This document shows, in pieces, positions 33,672 to 41,389 of a DNA stretch of 64,000 nt (position 1 is the first letter of the stretch; the number at the start of each line of letters is the position of its first letter). Position numbers and translations under genes: made by a program. The notes beneath the pieces are model-generated. The model had not been told where the DNA came from and searched no databases. It saw nothing but the letters and a program-made list of their open reading frames with translations. This DNA is from Paenibacillus sanguinis 2301083 = DSM 16941 (GTDB lineage: Bacteria; Bacillota; Bacilli; Paenibacillales; Paenibacillaceae). The stretch lies in assembly GCF_000374825.1 (NCBI RefSeq), contig NZ_KB895376.1, positions 65,460-129,459 of the forward strand, in the 5' to 3' direction.

Positions 33672-34107
33672 TCTATTCCCGACATTCGATGCTCCGATGC
33701 TGGCGGAAGACAGCGCAGAAAGCCAAGTTCAATACCCGCAAAGCTGGCTCTATGATTTCGAGAATGGCCGGGTGGTGATTGACGGATCGGGCCGCGCTGT
33801 GATGGCCGACGGGCTGACCGCCTGGGCGCAATGGTGCATCAAAGCCGCCTCCACGCTGCGCTTCGCCAATCTCGCCTATGGGCCGGACTTCGGATGCGAA
33901 CACGAAACGGCGAGACGGCAGCCGACACGCAAGGCAGCCGAATCGGAACTGGAACGAGCGATCACAGAAGCGCTGATCGTTGATCCGCGCACGGAAATGG
34001 TTCGAGACTTCACCTTCACCTGGTCGGGCGACGAGTTGCTGGTGTCATTTACGGCCATCCCTGTGATCGGCGATCCGAAACGATTGGAGGTGCGAATGAA
34101 TGGCTGA
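33664..34107 (+). CDS. Baseplate wedge protein (XkdS/gp25-like)
   Basis: 147 residues from ATG 33664 (AAGGTGGTGCAAGC upstream). Pattern DGLTAWAQWCIKAASTLRFANLAYGPDFGCEHE and ESELERAITEALIVDPRTEMVRDFTFTW corresponds to DUF2634/gp25 wedge proteins. Confidence 0.82.
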   Translation: MPSLFPTFDAPMLAEDSAESQVQYPQSWLYDFENGRVVIDGSGRAVMADGLTAWAQWCIKAASTLRFANLAYGPDFGCEHETARRQPTRKAAESELERAITEALIVDPRTEMVRDFTFTWSGDELLVSFTAIPVIGDPKRLEVRMNG

Positions 34108-35215
34108 TTTACCTCCTTTCCTTGAAGACCAGCTCGAAGAAGTGATCCGGCAGCGGATGCTTGACCGGATGCCTGCCGACTTGGACAAAACGGAAGGATC
34201 GATTCCTTGGGATGCGATTTCTCCGGTTTCTATCGAATTGGTGCTTGCGTCGGAGTGGGCCAAGGAAGTGCTGCGCCGGGCGTTCGTACAGACGACGTTC
34301 GGTGACTATCTGACTTACAAGGCTGACGAGAACGGCGTGAGAAGGCGGCCAGCAGAATACGCCCGCACGGCTGGGGATGACGTTTTGTTCGTCGGTGATC
34401 CTGGTTCGCCTGTGCCCGCCGGTTATCTGGTGACGACCGAAAGCACCGAAGCTACGCCTGCCAAAATCTACGTGACATTGGCGGCTGTGACGACCGGTCA
34501 GAACGGCGAAGCGCGGGTCGCTGTCCGGGCGGTTGAGGCTGGCCGGATCGGGAACGCCCCTATCGGCGCGATCCGCCACCTGACCGAATCGTTACCCGGC
34601 ATCAAGTCAGTGACAAACCTCGCGCCGGTCGAAGGCGGCGTCGATGAAGAAGACGACGAGACGCTACGCGAACGGGTCTTGGAAGAGAACCGCCGCGAAG
34701 AAGGCGACGGGAATATCTCGGACTATGTGGCATGGGCTAAGCAAATCCCAGGCGTCGGGAATGTCCTGGTCGAACCGCTTTGGCAAGGCGAAGGAACGGT
34801 CCGCGTCATCATCTTGGATTTGGACGGGCGGCCAGCTCCGCAGCCAACCATCGACGCGGTTCAGGAACACCTTGACCCCGGTAGTCGCGGCATCGGCGAA
34901 GGGCTTGCGCCTACCGGATCAAGGGTGACAGTCCACACGGCCACGACAACCTATATCAGCGCTACGATCCCCGGCCTGGTGCCGGAGCCTGGCTATACAG
35001 TGGAGCAAGCCCGCCTCAATGCGGAAACGGCGCTTAACGCCTACCTGTTCCACGTCAATCCGGGCGGCGTGATCAAAATACAAGAGGCAGCGGCCAGCGT
35101 GATCAACGCCCCTGGCGTCGATAACATGGGCGACATCTTGCTGGAAGGCTCCAGGCAGGACATTTACCTGGAAGTCAATGAACTGGCCCAGCTCGGGAGC
35201 GTGGACTATCCATGA
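34100..35215 (+). CDS. Baseplate J-like wedge protein (Mu gp47/XkdT-like)
   Basis: 371 residues. The Baseplate_J domain is clear: YLVTTESTEATPAKIYVTLAAV, GRIGNAPIGAIRHL, GGVDEEDDETLRERVLEENR, GVGNVLVEPLWQGEGTVRVII. Forms the baseplate wedge ring of contractile tails. Confidence 0.92.
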   Translation: MADLPPFLEDQLEEVIRQRMLDRMPADLDKTEGSIPWDAISPVSIELVLASEWAKEVLRRAFVQTTFGDYLTYKADENGVRRRPAEYARTAGDDVLFVGDPGSPVPAGYLVTTESTEATPAKIYVTLAAVTTGQNGEARVAVRAVEAGRIGNAPIGAIRHLTESLPGIKSVTNLAPVEGGVDEEDDETLRERVLEENRREEGDGNISDYVAWAKQIPGVGNVLVEPLWQGEGTVRVIILDLDGRPAPQPTIDAVQEHLDPGSRGIGEGLAPTGSRVTVHTATTTYISATIPGLVPEPGYTVEQARLNAETALNAYLFHVNPGGVIKIQEAAASVINAPGVDNMGDILLEGSRQDIYLEVNELAQLGSVDYP

Positions 35216-36102
35216 CGGCCAAGGACCGCATGCTTTCTTATTTGCAGCCAGGACAATATGACCGGGATCGGGTCATGCAGGCTGTGTACGAAACGCAAGG
35301 CGCGGAGATCGATGCGCTGAACTTTACGCTGGACGAGATTCTGGAGCAATACTTCATCGAGCGGGCAACCTGGGGTCTTCGCTTATACGAAGAACAGTAC
35401 GGGCTGCCGGTGAATGAAGACCTTGACCCGGAGCTGCGCCGCAGGCTGATCATGGCGAGGAAGCGGCGCGGCAGGAACAGTCTGCTTCGCATTCTCCAGG
35501 CGGTCGAGCCTTCGCTCTCCTTGGCTTGGGGGCGGTTGGTTATCCCGTTCACGTTGGTTTCAGAGGCTGACGATTACGACTTCGGCCCGCTGATCACCTT
35601 GCTGGAGCGACACAAACCGGCGCATCTTGGATACTCCTTCCGCGTTGCTCCTGCGCAGCCGGATTCAGGTTATACGGTTTACGCCAATCACTTCCGGCGT
35701 AATCGGATCAAGATGGAGCTGCTGGCCGGTACAGCTCGGGCCGGACGCTGGCCGTCGTGGTCAACTTCGGGCCTCGTCCACCAGGAGGGCGTCGCGATCC
35801 GCAGCCAGTTGATCCGAGGAAACGGGCTATACGTCCCTGCGGGAACATTGTATAGCGGACCGGTTCAGGGTCGTGAGAACATCTGCGTTTCGCGGGAGAC
35901 GCTGGCCGCCATTGTCTCCCATCCGATCAACGGCATTGCGGAGTATTCCCAAGCTGGTGATTTCAAAGCCGGGGAGCGCCCGAGCGTTACAAGTAACGGC
36001 CAGCGCCGGAATTTTGACATTTATTCTGATCACAGCGTCGCAACGGGCTACAGCTCCCCCTTCCCTTGCGGCGTCTATCATTGCGGGGAGGAGGTGGCCT
36101 AG
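35212..36102 (+). CDS. Tail protein DUF2313 (XkdU/Mu gp48-like)
   Basis: 296 residues, ATGA overlap. N-terminal LSYLQPGQYDRDRVMQAVYETQGAEIDALNFTLDEILEQYFIERATWGLRLYEEQYGLP is the typical DUF2313 start. The C-terminal 140 residues go beyond the usual family length (about 190-200) with a beta-rich extension that may attach fibres. Confidence 0.85.
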   Translation: MTAKDRMLSYLQPGQYDRDRVMQAVYETQGAEIDALNFTLDEILEQYFIERATWGLRLYEEQYGLPVNEDLDPELRRRLIMARKRRGRNSLLRILQAVEPSLSLAWGRLVIPFTLVSEADDYDFGPLITLLERHKPAHLGYSFRVAPAQPDSGYTVYANHFRRNRIKMELLAGTARAGRWPSWSTSGLVHQEGVAIRSQLIRGNGLYVPAGTLYSGPVQGRENICVSRETLAAIVSHPINGIAEYSQAGDFKAGERPSVTSNGQRRNFDIYSDHSVATGYSSPFPCGVYHCGEEVA

Positions 36103-36396
36103 ATGCTGAACCCGATCATTCTGCAAGAATTCGCCGACCATCTGGACAAGCGGATCGTCTCGGCGGACGTGCAGATCGACGGGGTGACATACCCCGCTCG
36201 AATTCGCCGGTCGTTCCTGGAAGGCGCGACGGTGCGCAAGCATATCTACCTGACAAAAGGCCCTTACGGCACTGTCACCCGCGCCCGGCTTTTGGGGGCC
36301 TTGGGCGAAATGATTGCCCAGCGCACCGATCCCCAGCAGCATAGTGCTGACAAGGGGTTGTTACTGGAATTCAAGTTTGTAATTCAGGAGGTGTAA
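36103..36396 (+). CDS. Tail-end protein, unknown
   Basis: 97 residues; GGAGGAGGTGGCCTAG precedes the ATG. Contains DVQIDGVTYPARIRRSFLEGATVRKHIYL, a beta meander. Not recognised; position suggests fibre attachment. Confidence 0.65.
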   Translation: MLNPIILQEFADHLDKRIVSADVQIDGVTYPARIRRSFLEGATVRKHIYLTKGPYGTVTRARLLGALGEMIAQRTDPQQHSADKGLLLEFKFVIQEV

Positions 36397-36399
36397 CGC

Positions 36400-36897
36400 A
36401 TGTCTTTGCGTGACGAAGCATATGAACCGCTCGAATGGGAAGACAGGGTCATCGACCAGCAAACGGGCGATGTCCTCGTTCCCGGAACGCCGGTGAACGA
36501 AGTCAATCTCAATCGAATGGAAAGCGGCATTCTGACCTCTCACCTGGACGTCGGGCTGGCTGCCTTGGCGGCTTTGCAGCTCGCTGCCGCGACGCAACAA
36601 GAAATGGAGAAGCTTAAAAATCAACGCGTTCTCCAAGGCGAAGCCACGATTACAGCAAACCAGTCGAACGGCTATTTCCGAGAGTTTGAACCCTTCATCG
36701 AAATCAGTCCGAAGGGGCTGCCGCAGATCAACACGCCGAACTATGATGTGATCCTTACCCCGACTGTCTCCGATGACTTGGGACGGGTCGGCGACCTGGT
36801 CGTTTACGACAAGACCCAAAATGGTTTCAAGGTCAAAATGACCGGATCGGCTATGGTTGTTGTATTCATCTGGACTTTGATCAATCCAAGAGTATAG
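36400..36897 (+). CDS. Tail-end protein, possible fibre or connector
   Basis: 165 residues, ribosome site CAGGAGGTG. The VIDQQTGDVLVPGTPVNEVNLNRMESGI start resembles N-termini of Firmicute phage fibre-like proteins (baseplate-binding region); the remainder is beta-rich and ends in VVVFIWTLINPRV. Confidence 0.65.
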   Translation: MSLRDEAYEPLEWEDRVIDQQTGDVLVPGTPVNEVNLNRMESGILTSHLDVGLAALAALQLAAATQQEMEKLKNQRVLQGEATITANQSNGYFREFEPFIEISPKGLPQINTPNYDVILTPTVSDDLGRVGDLVVYDKTQNGFKVKMTGSAMVVVFIWTLINPRV

Positions 36898-36910
36898 GAG
36901 GAATGAACGA

Positions 36911-37315
36911 ATGATCATTTCCGAAGTTTCCCAAGGGCAGAAAGCCCCTTACAGTGTGTTGGGAACGGCGCTGACGGTTGGGACGGTTACGATTGACCTT
37001 CAGGAACGTCAGCAATCGATTCAAAATGTGATTAATATCTGTCTGGACAACCAGCTTCAGACGATGGGTGTCGGCTTGGGAGCCTGGTATGTGGCGACCG
37101 TCATTATTCCGCCCCGCCAGCGTCAGTTGATTCCGACGGGCGAGCTGGACGAGGAAGAAAAAGAAGTCATGACCGAAATCGAGCTGCCGCTGGATATGAA
37201 CCGGGTCGAATTGCGTTTGTGGGGCTTACCTGAAGAGTATGACCCGGCGAATGCTGACGACAGCGCCGAGCAGACCGAAAGCGAAAACGAAAATGATGAC
37301 GAGGTGAGCGAATAA
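36911..37315 (+). CDS. Tail-end protein preceding DGR target 2
   Basis: 134 residues, TAGGAGGAATGA upstream. Beta/alpha N-terminus and an acidic tail (AEQTESENENDDEVSE). Its stop overlaps the start of target 2 by one base (TAATG), so the two are probably made together; it may be a partner or carrier for the variable protein. Confidence 0.65.
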   Translation: MIISEVSQGQKAPYSVLGTALTVGTVTIDLQERQQSIQNVINICLDNQLQTMGVGLGAWYVATVIIPPRQRQLIPTGELDEEEKEVMTEIELPLDMNRVELRLWGLPEEYDPANADDSAEQTESENENDDEVSE

Positions 37316-38283
37316 TGCCTTTTATCTTGAGTGTTAAAGACGCCTACCGCCAGGCGGTCGAGGCTGCTTCCAACGGCAAAAATACCGTCATGTACGATGA
37401 CAAAGGAAACCCCTCGATCATGGTCATGGTGCCGAGATTCAATATTTCGGATGTGATCCAAGGAGGCGCAAGCACACCGCACCCGGCATTCATCGTGAAT
37501 GGCGTGGTCAAGTCGGAAATCTGGATCAGCAAGTACCAGAATATCCTTCATGACAACCGAGCCTATTCCATCCCAGGGCAGGACCCGAGGGCATCCATTC
37601 AATACGATACTGCGAAATCGGCTTGCGAAGCGAAAGGACCCGGCTGGCACTTGATGACGAATGCAGAATGGGCCGCCATCGCGCTGTGGTGCAAGGCTAA
37701 CGGCTTCCAGCCGCGCGGCAACAATAACTACGGCGCAGACACTTCCGCCCCGTATGAACGCGGCAAGGAAACACACAAGTCCGATGCAACAAGGACGGGG
37801 CGCGTCGCTACAGGATCGGGGCCAGCTTCCTGGGCGCATGACAACACACCGGCAGGCATTTACGACCTGAACGGCAACGTGTGGGAATGGGTGCAAGGAT
37901 TGAAGATTATTGACGGCATTGCCTACGTGATGACGGACAATAACTTCACCGACGCGGAATCGGCATGGGTGAATACGGGCGTGAATATCACGACCGGCAT
38001 GAGCAGCGGGAACCGCATTCTGACGATGCGTGAAGGCGCGATCCCGAACACGCCGAGCATGGACTGGTCAACGCTTGCGGTTCCGGCCACTTCCAGCAGC
38101 TCCGGTTCTGCGGACTATGGAACGGATGCGTATTGGTTTAATGCCGAAGGCGAGCGGCTACCGATTCGCGGCGGCTCTTGGATCTATGGCGCTAATGCCG
38201 GGGTGTTCGCGCTCTACCTGTCCTACCCCCGCTCCGACTCCGGTACGAGCCTTGGCTTCCGCTCCGCTTTTGTTTCGTTGTAA
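37315..38283 (+). CDS. DGR target protein 2 (C-type-lectin/FGE-sulfatase fold)
   Basis: 322 residues. After 40 N-terminal residues absent from target 1, the proteins run parallel: PHPAFIVNGVVKSEIWISKYQN, MTNAEWAAIALWCK, DLNGNVWEWVQGL and the C-terminal LPIRGGSWIYG...GFRSAF. VR2 spans residues about 282-318. At the end of the tail module, this is the expected receptor-binding adhesin. VR2 sets Ser, Ile, Tyr, Asn, Tyr, Ser, Tyr, Asp, Ser at the nine TR Asn positions. Confidence 0.95.
   Translation: MPFILSVKDAYRQAVEAASNGKNTVMYDDKGNPSIMVMVPRFNISDVIQGGASTPHPAFIVNGVVKSEIWISKYQNILHDNRAYSIPGQDPRASIQYDTAKSACEAKGPGWHLMTNAEWAAIALWCKANGFQPRGNNNYGADTSAPYERGKETHKSDATRTGRVATGSGPASWAHDNTPAGIYDLNGNVWEWVQGLKIIDGIAYVMTDNNFTDAESAWVNTGVNITTGMSSGNRILTMREGAIPNTPSMDWSTLAVPATSSSSGSADYGTDAYWFNAEGERLPIRGGSWIYGANAGVFALYLSYPRSDSGTSLGFRSAFVSL
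38158..38268 (+). repeat. DGR variable repeat VR2
   Basis: 111 bp aligned without gaps to the template repeat. Twelve differences, all at template adenines, with G, T and C outcomes; all 88 non-adenine positions match. It ends at GCTCCGCT followed by TTTGT, as VR1 does. Confidence 0.97.
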
Positions 38284-38312
38284 TCTGGAATCTGCAATCT
38301 GATTATCTGCCA

Positions 38313-38332
38313 GGGCCTGCGATAGCAGGCCC
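38313..38332. other. Hairpin downstream of VR2
   Basis: GGGCCTG (38313-38319), loop CGATAG, CAGGCCC (38326-38332): 7-bp stem, 6-base loop, 44 bp beyond the VR2 end. Same geometry as the VR1 hairpin with a different stem sequence. A TCTG-rich stretch (AATCTG...ATCTGAT) lies between VR and hairpin in both loci. Confidence 0.75.
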
Positions 38333-38356
38333 CTTATGCATAGAAGGGTGTGTAAA

Positions 38357-38692
38357 ATGGAAGAACTGAAAATCCTTCAGAAGTGTTATGACATGGTCCA
38401 ATACGGATACATTTGCCTGCGGCAATATCCGAAGTCGGAAAAGCATACATTGGCCGCTGAAACGAAGCAATGCATGCTGGGTCTGATCCGTCTCATGATC
38501 ACCGCCAACCGAAGATATTACAAGAAGACGACCATTCAGGACTTGGATGTCGAGCTGGACACGCTGCGATACTACACGCGGTTGGCGAAGGACCTGGGTT
38601 TCCTTCCACTGAAGAAATATGAAAACTGGGCAAAAATGCTTAGCGAGATTGGCCGCATGATTGGCGGCTGGCAGCGAAGCATCAAGCAATGA
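38357..38692 (+). CDS. avd: DGR accessory variability determinant (Avd)
   Basis: 111 residues from ATG 38357. All-helical (ILQKCYDMVQYGYICLRQYPKSEKHTLAAETKQCMLGLIRLMITANR...LDVELDTLRYYTRLAKDLGFLPLKKYENWAKMLSEIGRMIGGW), the four-helix-bundle pattern of Avd, which forms a barrel-shaped pentamer that binds the reverse transcriptase and template RNA. Between VR2 and TR, the usual position. Confidence 0.92.
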   Translation: MEELKILQKCYDMVQYGYICLRQYPKSEKHTLAAETKQCMLGLIRLMITANRRYYKKTTIQDLDVELDTLRYYTRLAKDLGFLPLKKYENWAKMLSEIGRMIGGWQRSIKQ

Positions 38693-38983
38693 CTTTCTGG
38701 GGGACGGGTCGTTAACTACCGATTCGCGGCGGCAATTGGAACAATGGCGCTAATGCCGGGGTGTTCGCGCTCAACCTGAACAACCCCCGCTCCAACTCCA
38801 GTACGAACATTGGCTTCCGCTCCGCTCTTCCCGAAAGTCAGAAGTTGCTCCCCAAGTGGGATCATCCAGTACACGGGGGAAAAGGGACCCGTCTCCCTGC
38901 CGAAAGGCAAAATACATGAAACATCGAGAAGTCAAGCGGTATGCCTGACACGCTCGATACTCCCTGATAAGGAGGAAATCGAA
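38693..38983 (+). ncRNA. DGR template RNA region (TR plus spacer)
   Basis: Non-coding DNA between avd and the RT start. It holds TR (38716-38826) and a 157-base spacer before the RT start. The spacer contains ACGGG (38873-38877) pairing with CCCGT (38888-38892). In BPP-1 an RNA covering avd end, TR and an about 140-nt spacer is the template and primer for cDNA synthesis; the same layout is seen here. RNA ends are not defined by sequence. Confidence 0.7.
38716..38826 (+). repeat. DGR template repeat TR
   Basis: 111 bp with 23 adenines. In the VR reading frame it has nine AAY (Asn) codons, the usual TR design, since AAY can mutate to 15 residues without stops. It is the conserved donor for VR1 and VR2. 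Confidence 0.97.
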
Positions 38984-40090
38984 TTGAAGACGTACACCGA
39001 TTTGTTCAAGGAAATTGTTTCATTTGAAAATCTGGAAGCCGCTTATCGAAGTGCGGCGAAGCTGAAGCGTTATAGAACTGACGTGTTGAAATTCACTCGG
39101 AACCTGGAAGAAAATTTGATCAACATCCAGAACGAGCTTATTCACAAGACCTATGAGGTTGGGCGGTATCGCGAATTCTATGTTTACGAACCAAAGAAGC
39201 GGCTGATCATGGCCCTTCCGTTCAAGGATCGCGTCGTCCAATGGGCCATATATCGCGTCATCGAGCCGCTGCTGGATCGACAGTTCATATTCGATTCATA
39301 CGCCTGTCGCCAAGGCAAGGGCGTTCAGAAGGCAGCAGACAGGATGCAATACTGGATACGTCACTTATGGCGGCAGCACGGGAACGCGTATTACCTTAAA
39401 CTGGACATATCGAAATACTTCTATAGAGTGGATCACGATGTGCTGCTGTCCATCCTGGGCAGAAAGCTTCCCGATCCTGACTTGATGTGGCTGCTTGAGA
39501 AAATCGTGCGCTCCGAACATACGGATTTCGGCATTCCGCTCGGTGATCATGGATTCGATCATGGAAGGATCGAGGGCATTGGAATGCCTATCGGAAACCT
39601 CTCCAGCCAATTGTTTGCTAATCTATATTTGAACGAGCTGGATCAATTCGCGAAGCACCAGCTTCGCCTAAAGTGTTATATTAGGTACATGGACGACATC
39701 GTCGCGCTACACCCAAGCAAAAAGGTGCTTCATCAGGCGCGGCACGAAATCGAAAGATTCCTCGAAGATAAGCTCCGGCTGACGCTCAACAACAAGACGG
39801 CCATCCGGCCAGTACATACAGGCGTGGAGTTTTGCGGGTTTCGCATTTGGGGGACGCATCGGAAGATTAGGAAGGGAACGGTGCGGAAAATCAAAGGCGG
39901 GTTGAGGTTTCTGCAAAGGGCATATGCGAGGGGCGACAAGTCGCTGGATGAAGTGAATTCGGCGATCCAATCATACATCGGATACCTAAAGCACGCCGAC
40001 ACATTCAACCTCCGAAAACGGATTTTTCAGCGTGCCGTATTTACCAAGGGGAACCCCGAAAAGCCTTCGCATTTTTGCCAAAAATCTTGA
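38984..40090 (+). CDS. DGR reverse transcriptase
   Basis: 368 residues from TTG 38984, with AAGGAGG 7 bases upstream; the longer upstream frame runs through TR and has no ribosome site. RT motifs: LDIS (140-143, first catalytic Asp 141), the DGR-type motif 4 IGNLSSQ (203-209; group II intron and retroviral enzymes differ here) and YMDD (235-238). The C-terminal thumb is basic. Copies TR RNA with errors at adenines. It is the last gene of the phage, ending 31 bp before the right terminus. Confidence 0.97.
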   Translation: MKTYTDLFKEIVSFENLEAAYRSAAKLKRYRTDVLKFTRNLEENLINIQNELIHKTYEVGRYREFYVYEPKKRLIMALPFKDRVVQWAIYRVIEPLLDRQFIFDSYACRQGKGVQKAADRMQYWIRHLWRQHGNAYYLKLDISKYFYRVDHDVLLSILGRKLPDPDLMWLLEKIVRSEHTDFGIPLGDHGFDHGRIEGIGMPIGNLSSQLFANLYLNELDQFAKHQLRLKCYIRYMDDIVALHPSKKVLHQARHEIERFLEDKLRLTLNNKTAIRPVHTGVEFCGFRIWGTHRKIRKGTVRKIKGGLRFLQRAYARGDKSLDEVNSAIQSYIGYLKHADTFNLRKRIFQRAVFTKGNPEKPSHFCQKS

Positions 40091-40121
40091 GAAGTTTTGC
40101 CAAAAATTTTGCGCGGCTACA
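40073..40121. other. Prophage right end with paired 13-bp repeat
   Basis: TTTTGCCAAAAAT occurs at 40073-40085 and 40095-40107, spaced 22 bp (two helical turns), within 50 bp of the CA terminus. ATCTTGAGAA between them recurs at the left end near 1614. Probable transposase end-binding sites; inference. Confidence 0.55.
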
Positions 40122-40126
40122 GTAAA
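40122..40126. repeat. Right target-site duplication GTAAA
   Basis: Matches 1492-1496 and directly follows the phage CA end. Confidence 0.93.
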
Positions 40127-40906
40127 GCTTTTAGTTTCAATCAGTATGGCATACTTCAAGGCATAAAAAAGGGAAGGGGGCAACTGCCGGACATGGAGAA
40201 ATTGGGCAATGGCCTGATTCACATGCTCAAAGGCCTGCTCATATTTACCAATTCGGTAATATTCACTGGCAAGGTGGTAATCCACCCATAGGCTGCTGCT
40301 GTCTTTGGCTTTTTCCTCAAGCAGCATGCTCAAATTGCGCTCGTGCTTTTGTTTTCCGGTGACCGCTTGATCCATGTATCCGTAATGGTGGATACTCACA
40401 GGCAATGTTGTCAATCCGGAACCGGAAGCAATCACCCTCCTCTCATCCTCAGGCAAGTACAACTGTTCATGTATAGGATTAGTAAAATGGAACCCGAGAT
40501 GATTACGGAATACCCGATGATGAGCCACCGTATACATCTGATAAGGATTGGGCTTCTCATCTCCGTAATAATTCTTGAGTTGCAACAACAGTATATTCTC
40601 ATTTCTGGAATGTAGTTCCAATCTCAGGACATTTGCATCCCCTGCTTCCATCTCTTCATCCGCATCCATCCAGAGAATCCAGTCTCCCTTTGCTTTTTCC
40701 AGTCCAAAGTTGCGGGCATTGGCAAAGCTTCCGTTCCAAGGATAACTAAATATCTTGGCTCCAAAAGCTTCCGCAATGGAAATTGAATTATCAGTCGACC
40801 CAGTATCTACAATGATAATTTCGTCAACTGCGTCTCGGACGCTGCTCAGACAACGTCCCAAGTTGTCAGCTTCATCCTTGACGATCATGCACAACGACAG
40901 CAACAT
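40122..40906 (-). pseudogene. 5' half of prophage-interrupted TPR glycosyltransferase
   Basis: First 261 codons and two bases of the gene completed at 1146-1491. GT-A domain: SLCMIVKDEADNLGRCLSSV, EIIIVDTGSTDNS, and the metal-binding DADEEM. Then TPR-like helices (SEYYRIGKYEQAFEHVNQAIAQF). Ribosome site AAGGAGGGG before ATG 40906. The frame runs on 45 codons into phage DNA to a stop at 39986, so a 306-residue chimera lacking the last TPRs could be made. Confidence 0.92.
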
Positions 40907-40933
40907 GCCATCCCCTCCTTTTCCACCAGAAAA

Positions 40934-41389
40934 TCATTTCTTGACACCCAGACGTGTGTTAATAAGCGGCTGTGCCCCTCGAATGGCTGACTTGGGCCGG
41001 TCCATTCTGGCTTTCTGGACCGTTCGCCTGGACTTAGACATTTCTCGTCTTGTTCTCTGCTTCACAGAATTTTGACTACTCTTTTGACTACTCTTTTGAC
41101 TGCTCTCTTCGATCTGCGCTTGGTTCGTGTGCACGGTTGGTGGTGGTCCCAAAGACTGAACCGACGATATTGCTTGCCTGTTTGTTTGAGGTTTCCTATC
41201 TTTCTCCGTAGTCTGAAAGGCGGCCGCAATTCGTTTGTTTAAACGTAATAATTGCTTAAAGCTCTCTTCCACAGCACTCTCCGACATGCGATATCCACCC
41301 ACTTCAATCTGCCCCAGCAATTGTTTTACTGCACTCTGATAATTTTGGAGTGAATGAGCAAACGCGGGTTCCGAATCATTCCTCTTCAT
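40934..41389 (-). CDS. Surface-locus protein, unknown, basic C-terminus
   Basis: About 151 residues; start chosen at ATG 41389 with GAGG 6 bases upstream, inside the 3' end of the preceding gene. Helical N-terminal half (NYQSAVKQLLGQIEVGG), Ser/Gln/Lys-rich and strongly basic C-terminal half (SSQKSSQKSSQNSVKQRTRREMSKSRRTVQKAR). A longer frame upstream only reads the antisense of a 9-bp repeat and is not believed. Confidence 0.6.
   Translation of the reverse strand: MKRNDSEPAFAHSLQNYQSAVKQLLGQIEVGGYRMSESAVEESFKQLLRLNKRIAAAFQTTEKDRKPQTNRQAISSVQSLGPPPTVHTNQAQIEESSQKSSQKSSQNSVKQRTRREMSKSRRTVQKARMDRPKSAIRGAQPLINTRLGVKK

Larger units (their letters stand above)
1497..40121 (+). mobile_element. Mu-like transposable prophage with DGR, 38,625 bp
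   Basis: Ends are 5'-TGTA and TACA-3', flanked by 5-bp GTAAA repeats inside a glycosyltransferase gene. It encodes a DDE transposase with a MuB-like ATPase, GemA, a Mor-like activator, Mu-like head genes (DUF3486, terminase, portal, protease/scaffold) and a contractile PBSX-like tail. All structural genes are intact and colinear, with tight ATGA-type overlaps, so it appears functional. It is visibly more GC-rich than the flanking host genes. A DGR occupies the right end. No integrase and no tRNA attachment site are present, as expected for a transposing phage. Confidence 0.96.

Noticed and set aside
38810-38983. Longer RT frame starting inside the template repeat
   Set aside because: No ribosome site, would translate TR and spacer; the TTG at 38984 has AAGGAGG and begins where RT similarity begins.
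36103-40121. Mu-type invertible G segment, gin or mom
   Set aside because: No inverted repeats flanking fibre genes and no recombinase or mom-like gene in the right-end region.
1497-40121. Third variable repeat
   Set aside because: The invariant core GGGGTGTTCGCGCTC appears only in VR1, VR2 and TR in this window.
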